64,000 nucleotides of DNA, taken from Sedimenticola sp. (GTDB lineage Bacteria; Pseudomonadota; Gammaproteobacteria; Chromatiales; Chromatiaceae). The stretch covers positions 1 through 64,000 of the forward strand of contig JALSRN010000010.1 in assembly GCA_026984735.1 (NCBI GenBank), in the 5' to 3' direction. The position numbers and the translations under genes are program-made. Numbering within the stretch: the stretch's first letter is position 1; the number at the start of each line of letters is the position of its first letter. The notes beneath the pieces were generated by a model, which saw only the letters and a list, made by a program, of their open reading frames with translations, searched no databases and was not told where the DNA came from. Shown piece by piece: positions 1-8,303 of this stretch.

Positions 1-13
1 CTGAAGAGCGCGG

Positions 14-274
14 TCAAACCACCGCGGAACCGTAGCCCTTGCTCCAGGGTACCGGTCCCGATAACGCCAGGACGTCGCCGTCTTCGAGCCGATGGAAGCC
101 TTCGATGTTTCCCCCGCTCATGATGTTGCGGCCGTTGAGAAGCGCCACATGGATTTCCGGCAGAGGAATGGCCAGTCTCTTCACCGCGTCCTCCACCCGG
201 CTCTCCCGGGGCAGCTCCAACTTGCGGGGACCGTAGCGGCGCAGGCTGTTGAAGAGTCGAACTTCGATTTCCAC
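14..274 (-). CDS. MoaD/ThiS-like beta-grasp protein lacking the C-terminal Gly-Gly
   Basis: This is a small ubiquitin-like protein of about 86 residues. The pattern VRLFNSL near the N-terminus, HVALLNGR in the middle and LEDGDVLALSGPV near the end is typical of MoaD sulfur carriers. I chose the GTG at 274 because it gives a MoaD-sized protein; the upstream in-frame TTG at 361 would add an atypical extension overlapping the previous gene by 52 bases. The protein ends in KGYGSAVV rather than the Gly-Gly needed for thiocarboxylation, so it may be a non-catalytic homologue or may be processed. It is the last visible gene of the fdh-aor run, and the fold suggests a role with the AOR cofactor. Function is inferred. 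Confidence 0.7.
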   Translation of the reverse strand: MEIEVRLFNSLRRYGPRKLELPRESRVEDAVKRLAIPLPEIHVALLNGRNIMSGGNIEGFHRLEDGDVLALSGPVPWSKGYGSAVV

Positions 275-309
275 GATACGAACTTTCTCGATCGGACGGA
301 CCCGGCGAT

Positions 310-663
310 TCAACCACCGCCCCGCTGAAAATGGAGATGGAACCGCTGCAGAAACCGGCAACGTTGCGTTTCCGGCAAATCGCCCAAATCGATCTCCACC
401 CGGGTGACCGGCAGTTGCAGGGTTCCCAGGCGGCGCGGCGGCCTCGCCTGGAAATGGATGCGAACATCGCCTTCCGCAAGGTGGATGCGGAATTCATCAC
501 CGGAAGATTCGAACGGAGCTCCCTCGGCAAGCTTCCTGGCGCCGCGCAGGAACTCCTCGACCGTAAGCCCCATCTCCTTGACGAGCTTGCGACTGGCTAT
601 GATACACCTCGATTCTTCCCGGTTTCCGCTCCTTTTCGAACGAAAGGGAACGGGACCGCTCAT
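310..663 (-). CDS. conserved hypothetical protein of the AOR cluster
   Basis: I do not recognise this protein of 117 residues. It starts with ATG overlapping the stop of the upstream MoaD-like gene (ATGA), so translational coupling supports it as real. It has a basic N-terminus, a probable helical stretch around VKEMGLTVEEFLRGARKLAE (30-50), then a beta-rich part. There is no signal peptide or membrane segment. It ends in QRGGG, an odd feature beside two MoaD-like genes, but no beta-grasp pattern is obvious. The position suggests an accessory or maturation role for the tungsten/molybdenum aldehyde oxidoreductase. An internal start at Met31 is possible. Confidence 0.65.
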   Translation of the reverse strand: MSGPVPFRSKRSGNREESRCIIASRKLVKEMGLTVEEFLRGARKLAEGAPFESSGDEFRIHLAEGDVRIHFQARPPRRLGTLQLPVTRVEIDLGDLPETQRCRFLQRFHLHFQRGGG

Positions 664-914
664 CCTCCCGCCACGGCCGGCCAGACGGCCAGCACGTCGC
701 CGGCCGTCAGGGGCCGATGGCGTTGGGAGGGGGGAACGAAATAGCCGTTCACCAGCACCAGGTGGACTTGCGCCATCGGCACCCCCATCCCCTCCAGAAG
801 CTGCACCGGCGTGGTTCCCTCTTCCACCTCCAGTGTAACCGCATGCCCTTGCGCATGAGCGGGCAGATGTTCCATGAGCGAGGCGTACAGCTTCAACGTC
901 ACCGAATGCTTCAT
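660..914 (-). CDS. MoaD-like sulfur carrier (AorD-like)
   Basis: An 84-residue MoaD-family beta-grasp protein. It begins VTLKLYASL, has HLVLVNGYFV in the middle, PLTAGDVLAVWPAV near the end and a terminal Gly-Gly. The terminal Gly-Gly is what MoaD needs to be adenylated by MoeB and thiocarboxylated for dithiolene sulfur insertion into molybdopterin. The ATG at 914 overlaps the stop of the FAD subunit gene (ATGA), so the two are probably coupled. MoaD-like genes are known in AOR operons, for example aorD of the AorABC system, and are thought to serve the W-cofactor of that enzyme. No moaE is visible in the window. Confidence 0.85.
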   Translation of the reverse strand: MKHSVTLKLYASLMEHLPAHAQGHAVTLEVEEGTTPVQLLEGMGVPMAQVHLVLVNGYFVPPSQRHRPLTAGDVLAVWPAVAGG

Positions 915-2146
915 TTGCCCAGAGTGGCGAGCCAAGCTTCCATGAAGCGGGCGGGATCGGCCAGAAGACGCGATTTCCACTCGCCCAGGGAACGACGGCT
1001 TTCGATGAGCCCCCGCAGCGCCCCGATGTGGTCCGTCAAACCAAGGGTGATGGCGCCGATGAGACGGTCGCCCTGAAACTGCAGCTTCACATAGCGATAG
1101 GCGCTTTCGTCCAGCAGCGCGGCCGTGTCGCCGTCCGGGACACCCTGCCATCGGCCATAGGAGGAGGCGATCAGCCCCAGGGTGTCGAGCACGTTCATGT
1201 CCATGGCCCCTCCATAGGCGACCTCCCGGCCGACCATGTTGTGGGCCGCGACCCGGCCGGTTTCCACCGCCACCGGCTGGATGGCGTGAATCCCGTGGCC
1301 ACCGTCCCAATCGACACCTTCGCAGACGTCGCCGGCCGCGAACACTCCTTCGATCGTGCTCCTCTGGTGGGCGTCCACCAGGATCCCCTTTCCAAGTCCG
1401 ATGCCGCTGTCGGCGAGGAAATCGGTGGCCGGGCGGACGCCGGTGGCCACCACCACCAGATCGGCCTGCAGCGAAGGTCCGGGTTCGCATTCCAGGTGCA
1501 AGCCTTCACCGCTCTTCTGCACGGACGAAATGCGGGTGGAGGTCCGCACCTCGATACCCTGTTCGACGCACCACCGTTTGATGAGTCCGCCAGCCGTCTG
1601 ATCCATCATCCTCGGAACCATCCGGTCTTCCGCCTCCACCACGGTGAGGCGGACCTTGCGCGCCACCAACGCCTCCATGATGATGCAGCCGATGAATCCG
1701 GCCCCCATGAGCACCACCCGGGCGCCGGGGCGGGCCAGTTCCATGATTCCGCGCGCGTCGGCGAGGGTCCAGCAGTGGTGGACGCCGGGGAGATCGAGGC
1801 CGGGAACCGGCGGATCCACTGGAACCGAACCGCTGGCAATTAGCAGACGGTCGTAGGAGATCTCGGTTCCACCGTCCAGAGTCACCGACCGGTCGGTCGG
1901 ACGCAGCGCTGTCACCCGCGCCGCCCGGCGGGCGATACCGAGCCGGTCGAAATGATCGGGCGCGTGCCGCAGCCAGGTGCCCTCCTCTGCAATCTGGCCG
2001 GCCAGCAGATAGGGAATGGCCATGCGGGAGTAGGCGGGCTCCGGCTCGCCGCCGACGAGGACGATGTCGGCGTGCTTGTCCAGCGACCGGATCGTCTCCG
2101 CGGCCAGCACTCCCGCGGGGCCGGCTCCGACAATAACGTGCTTCAT
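911..2146 (-). CDS. aorC: FAD-dependent pyridine nucleotide-disulfide oxidoreductase, AorC-like subunit
   Basis: A protein of 411 residues with an N-terminal FAD dinucleotide fold (VIVGAGPAGVLAAETI), a second NAD(P)-binding fold (VVLMGAGFIGCIIMEAL, about residues 144-160) and the FAD motif VFAAGDVCEG (about 270). I place the start at Met 2146, where the GxGxxG fold begins; an upstream extension lacks homologous character. It lies directly after the AOR large subunit with a one-base gap. In the AorABC type of aldehyde oxidoreductase this flavin subunit connects the Fe-S chain to NAD(H), and that is the inferred role. No redox-active CxxxxC disulfide is seen, so it is a NADH oxidoreductase-like member. 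Acting alone, for example on rubredoxin, remains possible. Confidence 0.85.
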   Translation of the reverse strand: MKHVIVGAGPAGVLAAETIRSLDKHADIVLVGGEPEPAYSRMAIPYLLAGQIAEEGTWLRHAPDHFDRLGIARRAARVTALRPTDRSVTLDGGTEISYDRLLIASGSVPVDPPVPGLDLPGVHHCWTLADARGIMELARPGARVVLMGAGFIGCIIMEALVARKVRLTVVEAEDRMVPRMMDQTAGGLIKRWCVEQGIEVRTSTRISSVQKSGEGLHLECEPGPSLQADLVVVATGVRPATDFLADSGIGLGKGILVDAHQRSTIEGVFAAGDVCEGVDWDGGHGIHAIQPVAVETGRVAAHNMVGREVAYGGAMDMNVLDTLGLIASSYGRWQGVPDGDTAALLDESAYRYVKLQFQGDRLIGAITLGLTDHIGALRGLIESRRSLGEWKSRLLADPARFMEAWLATLGK

Positions 2147-2147
2147 C

Positions 2148-3995
2148 TCAAAGCTCCAACCGTTCCAGCGTTTCCGGTGTGGGAACGCCCTCGGGCGTCC
2201 AGCCCCGCAAGCTGTAGTATTCCGGAAGCATCTCGTCAAGCCGGTTCACCATCCCTTTGGCGGGGCCGGTGGGCGCCGGTTCGCTGACCAACCGCTTGGG
2301 GAGCCGGTCCTGGGAGCCGTCGATGCCCGCCGCCAGGTTGAAACGACGCTCGAGATTCCAGATGCGCTCTCCCATCTCCATGAGTTTGTCGAGACTCCAG
2401 TCGCCTTCACAGGCCGCATCGATCTGCGGCTGGATGTCCTCCAGACTCCAGGCGAAAGTGCTGAACAGGCAGAGGCCGGAGGAGTCCACCGCGGCGGTCA
2501 CATCCTGGAAAGCCTTCACCAACGCCGGCTTGCCCTCGGTGGTATGGGGGTCGGTCTTCTCCGGAATGCCCAACACTTCGGAAGAGACGGTATAGCTGCG
2601 AAGATGGCAGGCGCCCCGGTTGCTGGTGGCGTAGGTGAGACCCATTCCCTGAATGCCGCGTGGATCGTAGGCGGGGAACTCCTGTCCTTTCACCGACATG
2701 GAGAGATCGGGATGGCCATATTTCTCGCAGAGCAGCTTGGACCCCAGTCCAAGGTCCTTGCCGAAACCTTCTCCATTGGCCACCGCTTCGACCATGGTGG
2801 TGAGCGCCTCGGCCGAACCGAACCGGAGCGGCAAGCCGCCGGTCTGTTCGTCGGTGATGGCGCCGATTTCATAGAGTTCCATGGCGGCCGCGAGGGTCGC
2901 GCCGAAAGAGATGGGGTCGATGCCGTGCTCGTTGCAGATGAAATTGGCGTAGGTCATCGCATCCAGATCGTCCACGCCGCAATCGGGCCCCATGGACCAG
3001 GCGTTCTCGTATTCCAGTCCGCCGGAAGCCCCCCAATACTCCGGCTTGTTGATCACGGTGTAGTGCTGCTTGTCGATGCGGGCGATCCGCCCGCAGGCGA
3101 TGGTGCAGCCGAAGCAGGCCTGGTTGCGCACCAGGTTGGGCTTGCCTTCGCTTCCGCGGGGTTCGTGCATGGCCTCGCCGGACACCTTGTCGGCCGATTC
3201 GAACTGGACATCCCGGGCGTTCCGCGTGGGCAGCGCGCCCAGTTCGTTGATGATGTTCATCAGCACCTGGGTGCCGTAGGTGGGCAACCCCTGGCCGGTT
3301 ACCGCGTTCTCGGCGAGAATCCGCTTCTTCTCTCCCACCACCTGGAAGAAACGCTCCGGATCGGCCACCTGGGTGCCTTTGGTGCCGTGCACGGCGATGG
3401 CCTTGAGATTCTTCGACCCCATCACCGCGCCCACTCCCGAACGGCCCGCCGCCCGGTGGAGGTCGTTGACCACGCATGCGTAACGAACGAGATTCTCGCC
3501 GGCGCGGCCGATGGAGGAGATGCGCAGTTGCGGCTCCTGATGCCGCTCGTGAAGCGCTTTCTCCGTCTCCCAAGTGCCTTTCCCCCACAGCTCGCCTGCC
3601 GGCAGAAGACGGGCCTCATCGTCGATGACGAGCAGATAGACCGGCTGCTCCGCACGCCCTTCGAAGATGATCATGTCCCAGCCCGCGAACTTGAGTTCGG
3701 CACCGAAATAGCCGCCGGAATTGGAGCAGGCGATGGCTCCGGTGAGCGCGCCTTTGGTGATCACCGAATAGCGCGCACCGGTGGAGGCGGGCGTGCCGGT
3801 GAGCGGCCCGGTGGCGAAGATCAGCTTGTTTTCCGGCGAAAGGGGATCCACCCGCGGGTCCACCTCTTCCACGAAATATTTGGTCGCCAATCCCCTTTGG
3901 CCCAAATAGCGGTCGGCCCATTCCATGTTGAGCGGCTCCGCCGTGCAGGTGCCGGCGGTGAGATCGACGCGAAGAACCTTTTTTTGCCATCCCAT
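2148..3995 (-). CDS. aorB: tungsten-containing aldehyde:ferredoxin oxidoreductase, catalytic subunit
   Basis: A protein of 615 residues, full length for the AOR family, which oxidises aldehydes to acids (or the reverse) at a bis-pterin tungsten centre. Family blocks are FATGPLTGTPAS (60-71), GGYFGAELKFAGWD (94-107), GRSGVGAVMGSKNLKA (184-199) and AYDPRGIQGMGLTYATSNRG (442-461). The single [4Fe-4S] cluster fits Cys294, Cys297 and Cys301 (CFGCTIAC) plus Cys509. There is no signal peptide, so it is cytoplasmic. A strong GAGGAGG ribosome site precedes ATG 3995. It sits between a ferredoxin-type subunit and a FAD subunit, as in AorABC enzymes. The BamB type of benzoyl-CoA reductase is a related alternative, but the FAD and MoaD neighbours fit AOR better. 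Substrate is unknown. Confidence 0.93.
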   Translation of the reverse strand: MGWQKKVLRVDLTAGTCTAEPLNMEWADRYLGQRGLATKYFVEEVDPRVDPLSPENKLIFATGPLTGTPASTGARYSVITKGALTGAIACSNSGGYFGAELKFAGWDMIIFEGRAEQPVYLLVIDDEARLLPAGELWGKGTWETEKALHERHQEPQLRISSIGRAGENLVRYACVVNDLHRAAGRSGVGAVMGSKNLKAIAVHGTKGTQVADPERFFQVVGEKKRILAENAVTGQGLPTYGTQVLMNIINELGALPTRNARDVQFESADKVSGEAMHEPRGSEGKPNLVRNQACFGCTIACGRIARIDKQHYTVINKPEYWGASGGLEYENAWSMGPDCGVDDLDAMTYANFICNEHGIDPISFGATLAAAMELYEIGAITDEQTGGLPLRFGSAEALTTMVEAVANGEGFGKDLGLGSKLLCEKYGHPDLSMSVKGQEFPAYDPRGIQGMGLTYATSNRGACHLRSYTVSSEVLGIPEKTDPHTTEGKPALVKAFQDVTAAVDSSGLCLFSTFAWSLEDIQPQIDAACEGDWSLDKLMEMGERIWNLERRFNLAAGIDGSQDRLPKRLVSEPAPTGPAKGMVNRLDEMLPEYYSLRGWTPEGVPTPETLERLEL

Positions 3996-4016
3996 TTTCT
4001 TTTCCTCCTCTTGTCT

Positions 4017-4493
4017 CTATTGGGCACTGGCCAGATTGTCGGTGCGTTCCGCCCACTGGCGCATCTTCTCGTAGCCGGGCCAATCGCCGTCCACGAAGGT
4101 GATGGCCCCCGTGGGACAGGCTCTGGCGCAGGCGGGGTCGCCGCCGCACAGATCGCATTTCATCACCTTGCCGCGGGCGTGGTCGTAATTGACGGTGCCG
4201 AAAGGACAAGCGATGGTGCACACCTTGCATCCCACGCAGAGGTTCTCCACCACCTCTTTGGCCCCGGTTTCCGCATTGATCTGGATGGCCTCCACCGGGC
4301 AGGCGTTCTTGCACCAGGCGTCCGCGCATTGAGTGCAGGTGTATGGGACGAAACGCCCTTCCTGATGAAAGGCGAAGATCTTGATTCGGGAGTGCGCCGG
4401 ATTGAAATGCCCCTCATACTCCCATGAACAGGCCATCTCGCACTGCAGACAGCCGGTGCATTTTTCCGGATCCAGTGTCAAAGATCGGTACAT
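4017..4493 (-). CDS. aorA: polyferredoxin-like electron transfer subunit of the AOR (AorA-like)
   Basis: A protein of 158 residues with four [4Fe-4S] binding sets: CTGCLQCEMAC (12-22), CTQCADAWCKNACP, CVGCKVCTIACP and CDLCGGDPACARACP. It resembles the DmsB/HycB-like small subunits that carry electrons from AOR. I chose ATG 4493 (MYRSLTL) because GAGGAG lies seven bases upstream; an upstream ATG at 4553 overlapping the preceding stop would add 20 residues without family similarity. The aorB start follows 21 bases downstream. It probably wires the tungsten site to the flavin subunit and perhaps to the HdrD/DsrK-like protein encoded just upstream. Confidence 0.88.
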   Translation of the reverse strand: MYRSLTLDPEKCTGCLQCEMACSWEYEGHFNPAHSRIKIFAFHQEGRFVPYTCTQCADAWCKNACPVEAIQINAETGAKEVVENLCVGCKVCTIACPFGTVNYDHARGKVMKCDLCGGDPACARACPTGAITFVDGDWPGYEKMRQWAERTDNLASAQ

Positions 4494-4549
4494 GTCGTTC
4501 TCCTCGTCTTGTCCATTTACATCCGTTTCCCCGGAAAGGGACGGACGGT

Positions 4550-5917
4550 TCACTCTTCTCGACCGCTTGCAACGGGTTCGCTCTTTCGGACCAAATGCTC
4601 GCCCACCAGCGCCACCAGGCTGACGATCTCGCCATTCAGGCCCATTTCATCCTTTCCTTTGATGAAGTTGAGGCGGCAGCTGCCGCACGCCATCACCACC
4701 ATCTCCGCCTCGGTGCTTTCCACTTCCTGCTTCTTGATTTCGAAGGCCGCACGCCTCAAGGGGACGGTGCGGTTGATCACGAACAGGCCCGCTCCGCCGC
4801 CGCAGCACCAGTTGAGCAGGCCGTGGTTGGGCATCTCCCGCAGGTCGGCGCCCAGTTTTCGCAACACCGCGCGCGGCTCGTCGAGCACGCCGGAGTGCCG
4901 TCCCACCTTGCAGGGATCGTGGTAGGTCGCCACTTTCCCGTTCAAAGCCTCGTCCAGCTCGAGCTCTCCTTGCTGCACGAGCAGCCCGAGAAATTCGGAA
5001 ATGGCATAGACATCGAAGGGAAGGGGCTTGCCGTAGAGATCGGCTCCCTCCCAACGCAGGGCGGGATAAGCGTGACCGCATTCAGGCACGATCACGGCCT
5101 TGGCGCCTATGGCAACGGCCTCTTCGATCACTCGCAGAGTCGCTTTCCGCTGAACCTCTCCACAGCCGGCGAGGTAGCCGAAGTTGGCCCCTTCGTAGGC
5201 GTTGCTTCGAAAAGTCCAATCGACGCCCAAGCGGTTGAACAGCTTCACCGTGGAGGCCAATTGATCGTTGAACAGCAAGAGATCGACCACGGAAGTGAGC
5301 ACCAAGTAGTCGGCCCTCTCCTTGTCCAGAGGCGCCTCGAGCCCTTGCGCGGCGAGTCGCTCCAATGCCTTTCTGAGATGCTCCGCGCCGGCGCCGAAGA
5401 CGGTGCCCCGACTGCCCTGCTCTTGCTCCACCGCCGCCAGGTCGTCCGGGATCAGTCCCGCATTGGCCAGCGCGTGCCTGGTGGTCGTCACCAGGCCGGC
5501 CACATTGATTCCCATGGGACAGATGAGGGTGCATCGGCCGCAGGTGGTGCAAGAATCGAAGACCAGCTCCTGGGCTTCCATCAGGTCGTCGATGGTGATC
5601 TCCCGTGTCACAAGACGATAGAGCCAACGAAACGGGCCGATCTCCCGGCGATAGACCCGCCTGGCCAATTCGAACTTCCGGGCGGGCGTATAGCGTGGAT
5701 CGCCGGTGCCCACGCGGAAATGACAAGCTTCCGCACAGAGCCCGCAGTGCATGCAGGATTCCAGATCGCCCGCCTGTTCCGCTTTGATGTTCTGGTGGAA
5801 GATCTCCTTGGCCAGCGCCACCCGCTTTTCGTCGGGAAGATCCACATGCTCGGCGCGCTCGCCCAGATGAGCGATCTGGCCGAGAAACTGGTGGAAGATC
5901 TCCATGTTCACGGCCAT
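4550..5917 (-). CDS. HdrD/DsrK-like (Fe-S) oxidoreductase with CCG domains
   Basis: A protein of 455 residues. The N-terminal part has two [4Fe-4S] sets, CMHCGLCAEACHF (about 55-67) and CTTCGRCTLICPMG (about 123-136). The C-terminal half has CCG-type domains: CGHAYPALRWEG, then DPCKVGR, NWCCGGGAG and ACGSCRLNF. This layout matches HdrD of heterodisulfide reductase and DsrK of the DsrMKJOP complex, where the CCG cysteines hold a special [4Fe-4S] cluster acting on thiols. It is cytoplasmic, with no signal peptide. Its start overlaps the stop of the membrane cytochrome gene (ATGA), so the two likely form a DsrMK/HdrED-like quinone-linked module. Whether the partner is FDH or AOR is not settled by sequence. 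Confidence 0.85.
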   Translation of the reverse strand: MAVNMEIFHQFLGQIAHLGERAEHVDLPDEKRVALAKEIFHQNIKAEQAGDLESCMHCGLCAEACHFRVGTGDPRYTPARKFELARRVYRREIGPFRWLYRLVTREITIDDLMEAQELVFDSCTTCGRCTLICPMGINVAGLVTTTRHALANAGLIPDDLAAVEQEQGSRGTVFGAGAEHLRKALERLAAQGLEAPLDKERADYLVLTSVVDLLLFNDQLASTVKLFNRLGVDWTFRSNAYEGANFGYLAGCGEVQRKATLRVIEEAVAIGAKAVIVPECGHAYPALRWEGADLYGKPLPFDVYAISEFLGLLVQQGELELDEALNGKVATYHDPCKVGRHSGVLDEPRAVLRKLGADLREMPNHGLLNWCCGGGAGLFVINRTVPLRRAAFEIKKQEVESTEAEMVVMACGSCRLNFIKGKDEMGLNGEIVSLVALVGEHLVRKSEPVASGREE

Positions 5918-6555
5918 CAGATGTTCACTCCCTTGCGGTGATAGACGGCGCCGGTGAATCCGCGGCTGAAGGGAAAAGTGAGCGCGTGCATCAAGCTGCT
6001 GAAGGGGAAATAGATCAGCAGCAACTCCGCCAGGAAGAGATGGAGCAGCCGCAGGCTCTCATGGGAACGCCACAGGGCGAAACAGCCGGTGAGCATCACC
6101 AGAAACACCAGCCAGGAAGCCAAGTGGTCTCCCGTGGAGGAGATAAAGCGGGTCACCGGGTCCATCAGTCGGAACAGCGCCAGAAACAGCAATCCACCCA
6201 GCGCCAGCTCCGCCGCCACCTCGAACGCCCAGTGGGGTAAAGCCGGCCAACTGAACCCGGTCACGCGCTGGGAGAGGAACTCCACATGGGGCGCGGCGAA
6301 AAAGAGCAGCGCCAGCAATCCCACATGGAAGGCGTATCCAGCCCAAAAGCGGACGCGGGAGACCTTTCTGAATTCGGGGTAGGGAAGAAAACGGCGAAAA
6401 ATGGTGGCCAGGGCGCCGCCCGGAGCATTACGCGGCTTGGCGAGACTCTTGGGACGTCCCTTGAAGAGGATGACCAACAGCCTCCAGAGCGCGACCACCA
6501 GGAAAAACCAGGCGGAAAAAAGCCACAAGGGACCGTCGATGAGTTGAGCGATCAT
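5917..6555 (-). CDS. NarI/DsrM-like membrane cytochrome b subunit
   Basis: A protein of 212 residues with about five hydrophobic helices: LWLFSAWFFLVVALWRLLVI at the N-terminus, GYAFHVGLLALLFFAAP, ELALGGLLFLALF, LASWLVFLVMLTGCFAL and FLAELLLIYFPFSSLMHAL. Histidines in AFHVGL, the HWAFE region, SHESLRLLHLFL and SLMHAL are candidate haem b ligands, as in NarI, DsrM and HdrE. It overlaps fdhC upstream and the HdrD/DsrK-like gene downstream by four bases each. The pair probably passes electrons between a cytoplasmic Fe-S protein and menaquinone or ubiquinone. It is distinct from the FDH gamma subunit, which is also present, so the run encodes two separate quinone-linked cytochromes. Confidence 0.83.
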   Translation of the reverse strand: MIAQLIDGPLWLFSAWFFLVVALWRLLVILFKGRPKSLAKPRNAPGGALATIFRRFLPYPEFRKVSRVRFWAGYAFHVGLLALLFFAAPHVEFLSQRVTGFSWPALPHWAFEVAAELALGGLLFLALFRLMDPVTRFISSTGDHLASWLVFLVMLTGCFALWRSHESLRLLHLFLAELLLIYFPFSSLMHALTFPFSRGFTGAVYHRKGVNI

Positions 6556-7658
6556 GTGCCCGCCTCCCGCTCCGGAACGCCGATCTTTCTCGCCTCGCCG
6601 AAGCGGCGTCGAACCTCTTCTTCGGAGAGCACTCTTCCTTTTTTCTCCTCTTCGTCCGCCCATTCTCGGTGATGGTGACGGGCCCAGGAGTACTCGACGT
6701 AGCCCCCTTTCATTCCGTCCATCGCGCCTTTGGTGGCGATCCCCATGTAGATGTGCGCCATGATCGTCGCCAGAAGCAGGACCGCTCCCAGGGTGTGGAT
6801 CAGATGCGCTCCCTCCATCAGCAGCCGCCCCTGCCCGAAGTTGGGGAACAGCAGCACCAAACCGGAAGCGCAGATGAGCAGCCCCACGGCGATCAGCAGC
6901 CAGAAGAGCATCTTCTCGCCCATGTTGAAAAAGCCTGCCGGTGGAGAGTCGCCGCCCAACAGCCCTCCGAGACGGATCAACCAACGGAGATCGCCGCGGG
7001 AATAGAGATTGCGTCTCCAGAAGCGTTGCAGAAAGAGGAGCAGGGAAACGAGAAACAGGGGGCCGAACAGGTTGTGCCCCTCCTTGCTGGCCGACGCCAT
7101 GGCGGAAAAGGACTCTTTGCCCACAAGCGGGATGAGCAGCGGGCGGCCGTAGAGAATGGTCAAGCCGGTGACACCGAGAAAAAGAAAGATGGCGGCCATG
7201 AACCAGTGAAGCGTGCGTTCATAGGCGACGAACCTGAGCAGTCGCTTGCCGGTTTCTCGAGGATCGGGGACGCGGCGGCCGACCGCCAGATAGAGCAACA
7301 GCAACAGGACGGCCACCGTTCCCAGAACGATGGCGGAGATGGGAATGAGCATGCGGTGGCGATAGAGCCTCCACTCCTGGCCCTTGTCGTTGATGAGGAC
7401 GGAGGTGTCCACCCCCTTCACCTGGGTGGTCACCGGGCCGATCGCTCCCTTCTCCGCCAGCGACCGCAGCTCGGGCGCGCGCCGGCGCACGAACCGCCAC
7501 AGGTCGGTGCCGGGGTCGTCCACCTTCGCGGACGGCTTGTCGTGCGATGGGGCGGCCGCAGGCAGATCGGCGACGAGGAGCGCCAGGCCGGCAAGAAGAA
7601 CCCAGCAAATCCATCCGCTCCTCGTGACCCTACGGCATGGGGGCGGCCGAAAGCTCAT
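6552..7658 (-). CDS. fdhC: formate dehydrogenase cytochrome b556 (gamma) subunit
   Basis: A protein of 368 residues. It begins with a signal-like segment (GWICWVLLAGLALLVADLPAAA, about 14-35). A periplasmic region of roughly 80 residues and a first membrane helix (ISAIVLGTVAVLLLLLYLAV) follow. The C-terminal cytochrome b core of the FdnI/FdoI family has histidines in TLHWFMAA, KEGHNLFGP, GAHLIHTLG and TIMAHIYMG. It transfers electrons from the exported FdhAB dimer to quinone. I chose ATG 7658, which overlaps the fdhB stop. The longer periplasmic N-terminus is typical of FDH gamma subunits that pair with a beta subunit lacking its own anchor. The call is firm. Confidence 0.92.
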   Translation of the reverse strand: MSFRPPPCRRVTRSGWICWVLLAGLALLVADLPAAAPSHDKPSAKVDDPGTDLWRFVRRRAPELRSLAEKGAIGPVTTQVKGVDTSVLINDKGQEWRLYRHRMLIPISAIVLGTVAVLLLLLYLAVGRRVPDPRETGKRLLRFVAYERTLHWFMAAIFLFLGVTGLTILYGRPLLIPLVGKESFSAMASASKEGHNLFGPLFLVSLLLFLQRFWRRNLYSRGDLRWLIRLGGLLGGDSPPAGFFNMGEKMLFWLLIAVGLLICASGLVLLFPNFGQGRLLMEGAHLIHTLGAVLLLATIMAHIYMGIATKGAMDGMKGGYVEYSWARHHHREWADEEEKKGRVLSEEEVRRRFGEARKIGVPEREAGT

Positions 7659-8290
7659 CGATGCCCCTTTCTCGTCTCGGTGCCTGTGCCGGAATCTGGA
7701 GCGCGGAAATTGGCCCGTTGAAGCCGGGCTCCCCACTCCAGGGAGGCGGCCGCCCGGTTCACCACCCTTTTCCGATAAATGTCCGAGATGACCCCGGCGT
7801 CGCCGGCGAGCAGGGCCTTGGTGGCGCACATCTCGGCGCACAGAGGAAGCTTCCCTTCCGCCAGTCGGTTGGAGCCGTACTTGCGATACTCCTCGGCACT
7901 GCCGTCCGGTTCCGGCCCGCCGGCGCAGAAGGTGCACTTGTCCATCTTGCCGCGGGTACCGAAGGCGCCATCCTGGGGAAACTGGGGCGCGCCGAAGGGA
8001 CAGGCATAGAAGCAGTAGCCACAGCCGATGCAGATGTCCTTGTCGTGAAGAACCACGCCGTCGTCGGTGGTATAGAAGCAATCCACCGGACAGACCGCGG
8101 CGCAAGGAGCGTCGGAACAGTGCATGCACGCCACCGACAAGGAGCGCTCCCCGTGCACGCCGTCCTTGATGGTGACCACCCGTCGGCGGTTGATTCCCCA
8201 GGGAACCTCGTTTTCGTTCTTGCAGGCGGTGACGCAGCCGTTGCATTCGATGCAACGGGCCGCGTCACAATAGAATTTCATTCTGGCCAT
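7655..8290 (-). CDS. fdhB: formate dehydrogenase iron-sulfur (beta) subunit
   Basis: A protein of 211 residues with four [4Fe-4S] motifs: CIECNGCVTAC (about 14-24), CMHCSDAPCAAVCPVDC, CIGCGYCFYACPFG, and CTFC with the later CAEMCATKALL. This is the FdnH/FdhB type that moves electrons from the FdhA molybdopterin site to the cytochrome b subunit. Unlike E. coli FdnH it has no C-terminal membrane helix, so contact with FdhC must be peripheral. There is no signal peptide, so it is presumably carried out by the Tat system together with FdhA. It starts 13 bases after fdhA and overlaps fdhC by four bases. Confidence 0.94.
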   Translation of the reverse strand: MARMKFYCDAARCIECNGCVTACKNENEVPWGINRRRVVTIKDGVHGERSLSVACMHCSDAPCAAVCPVDCFYTTDDGVVLHDKDICIGCGYCFYACPFGAPQFPQDGAFGTRGKMDKCTFCAGGPEPDGSAEEYRKYGSNRLAEGKLPLCAEMCATKALLAGDAGVISDIYRKRVVNRAAASLEWGARLQRANFRAPDSGTGTETRKGHR

Positions 8291-8303
8291 GGTAGTGCTC
8301 CTG

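Noticed and set aside
2148-3995. BamB-type benzoyl-CoA reductase as the identity of the AOR-like gene
   Set aside because: The BamD-I partners are missing and the FAD plus MoaD neighbours match AorABC; kept only as an alternative.
2064-4427. Long open frames antisense to the AOR genes, and similar ones at 8289-10637, 32385-35222 and 60629-62731
   Set aside because: They mirror well-supported genes (aor, fdhA, barA, htpG), have no recognisable domains, and long antisense frames are common in GC-rich DNA.
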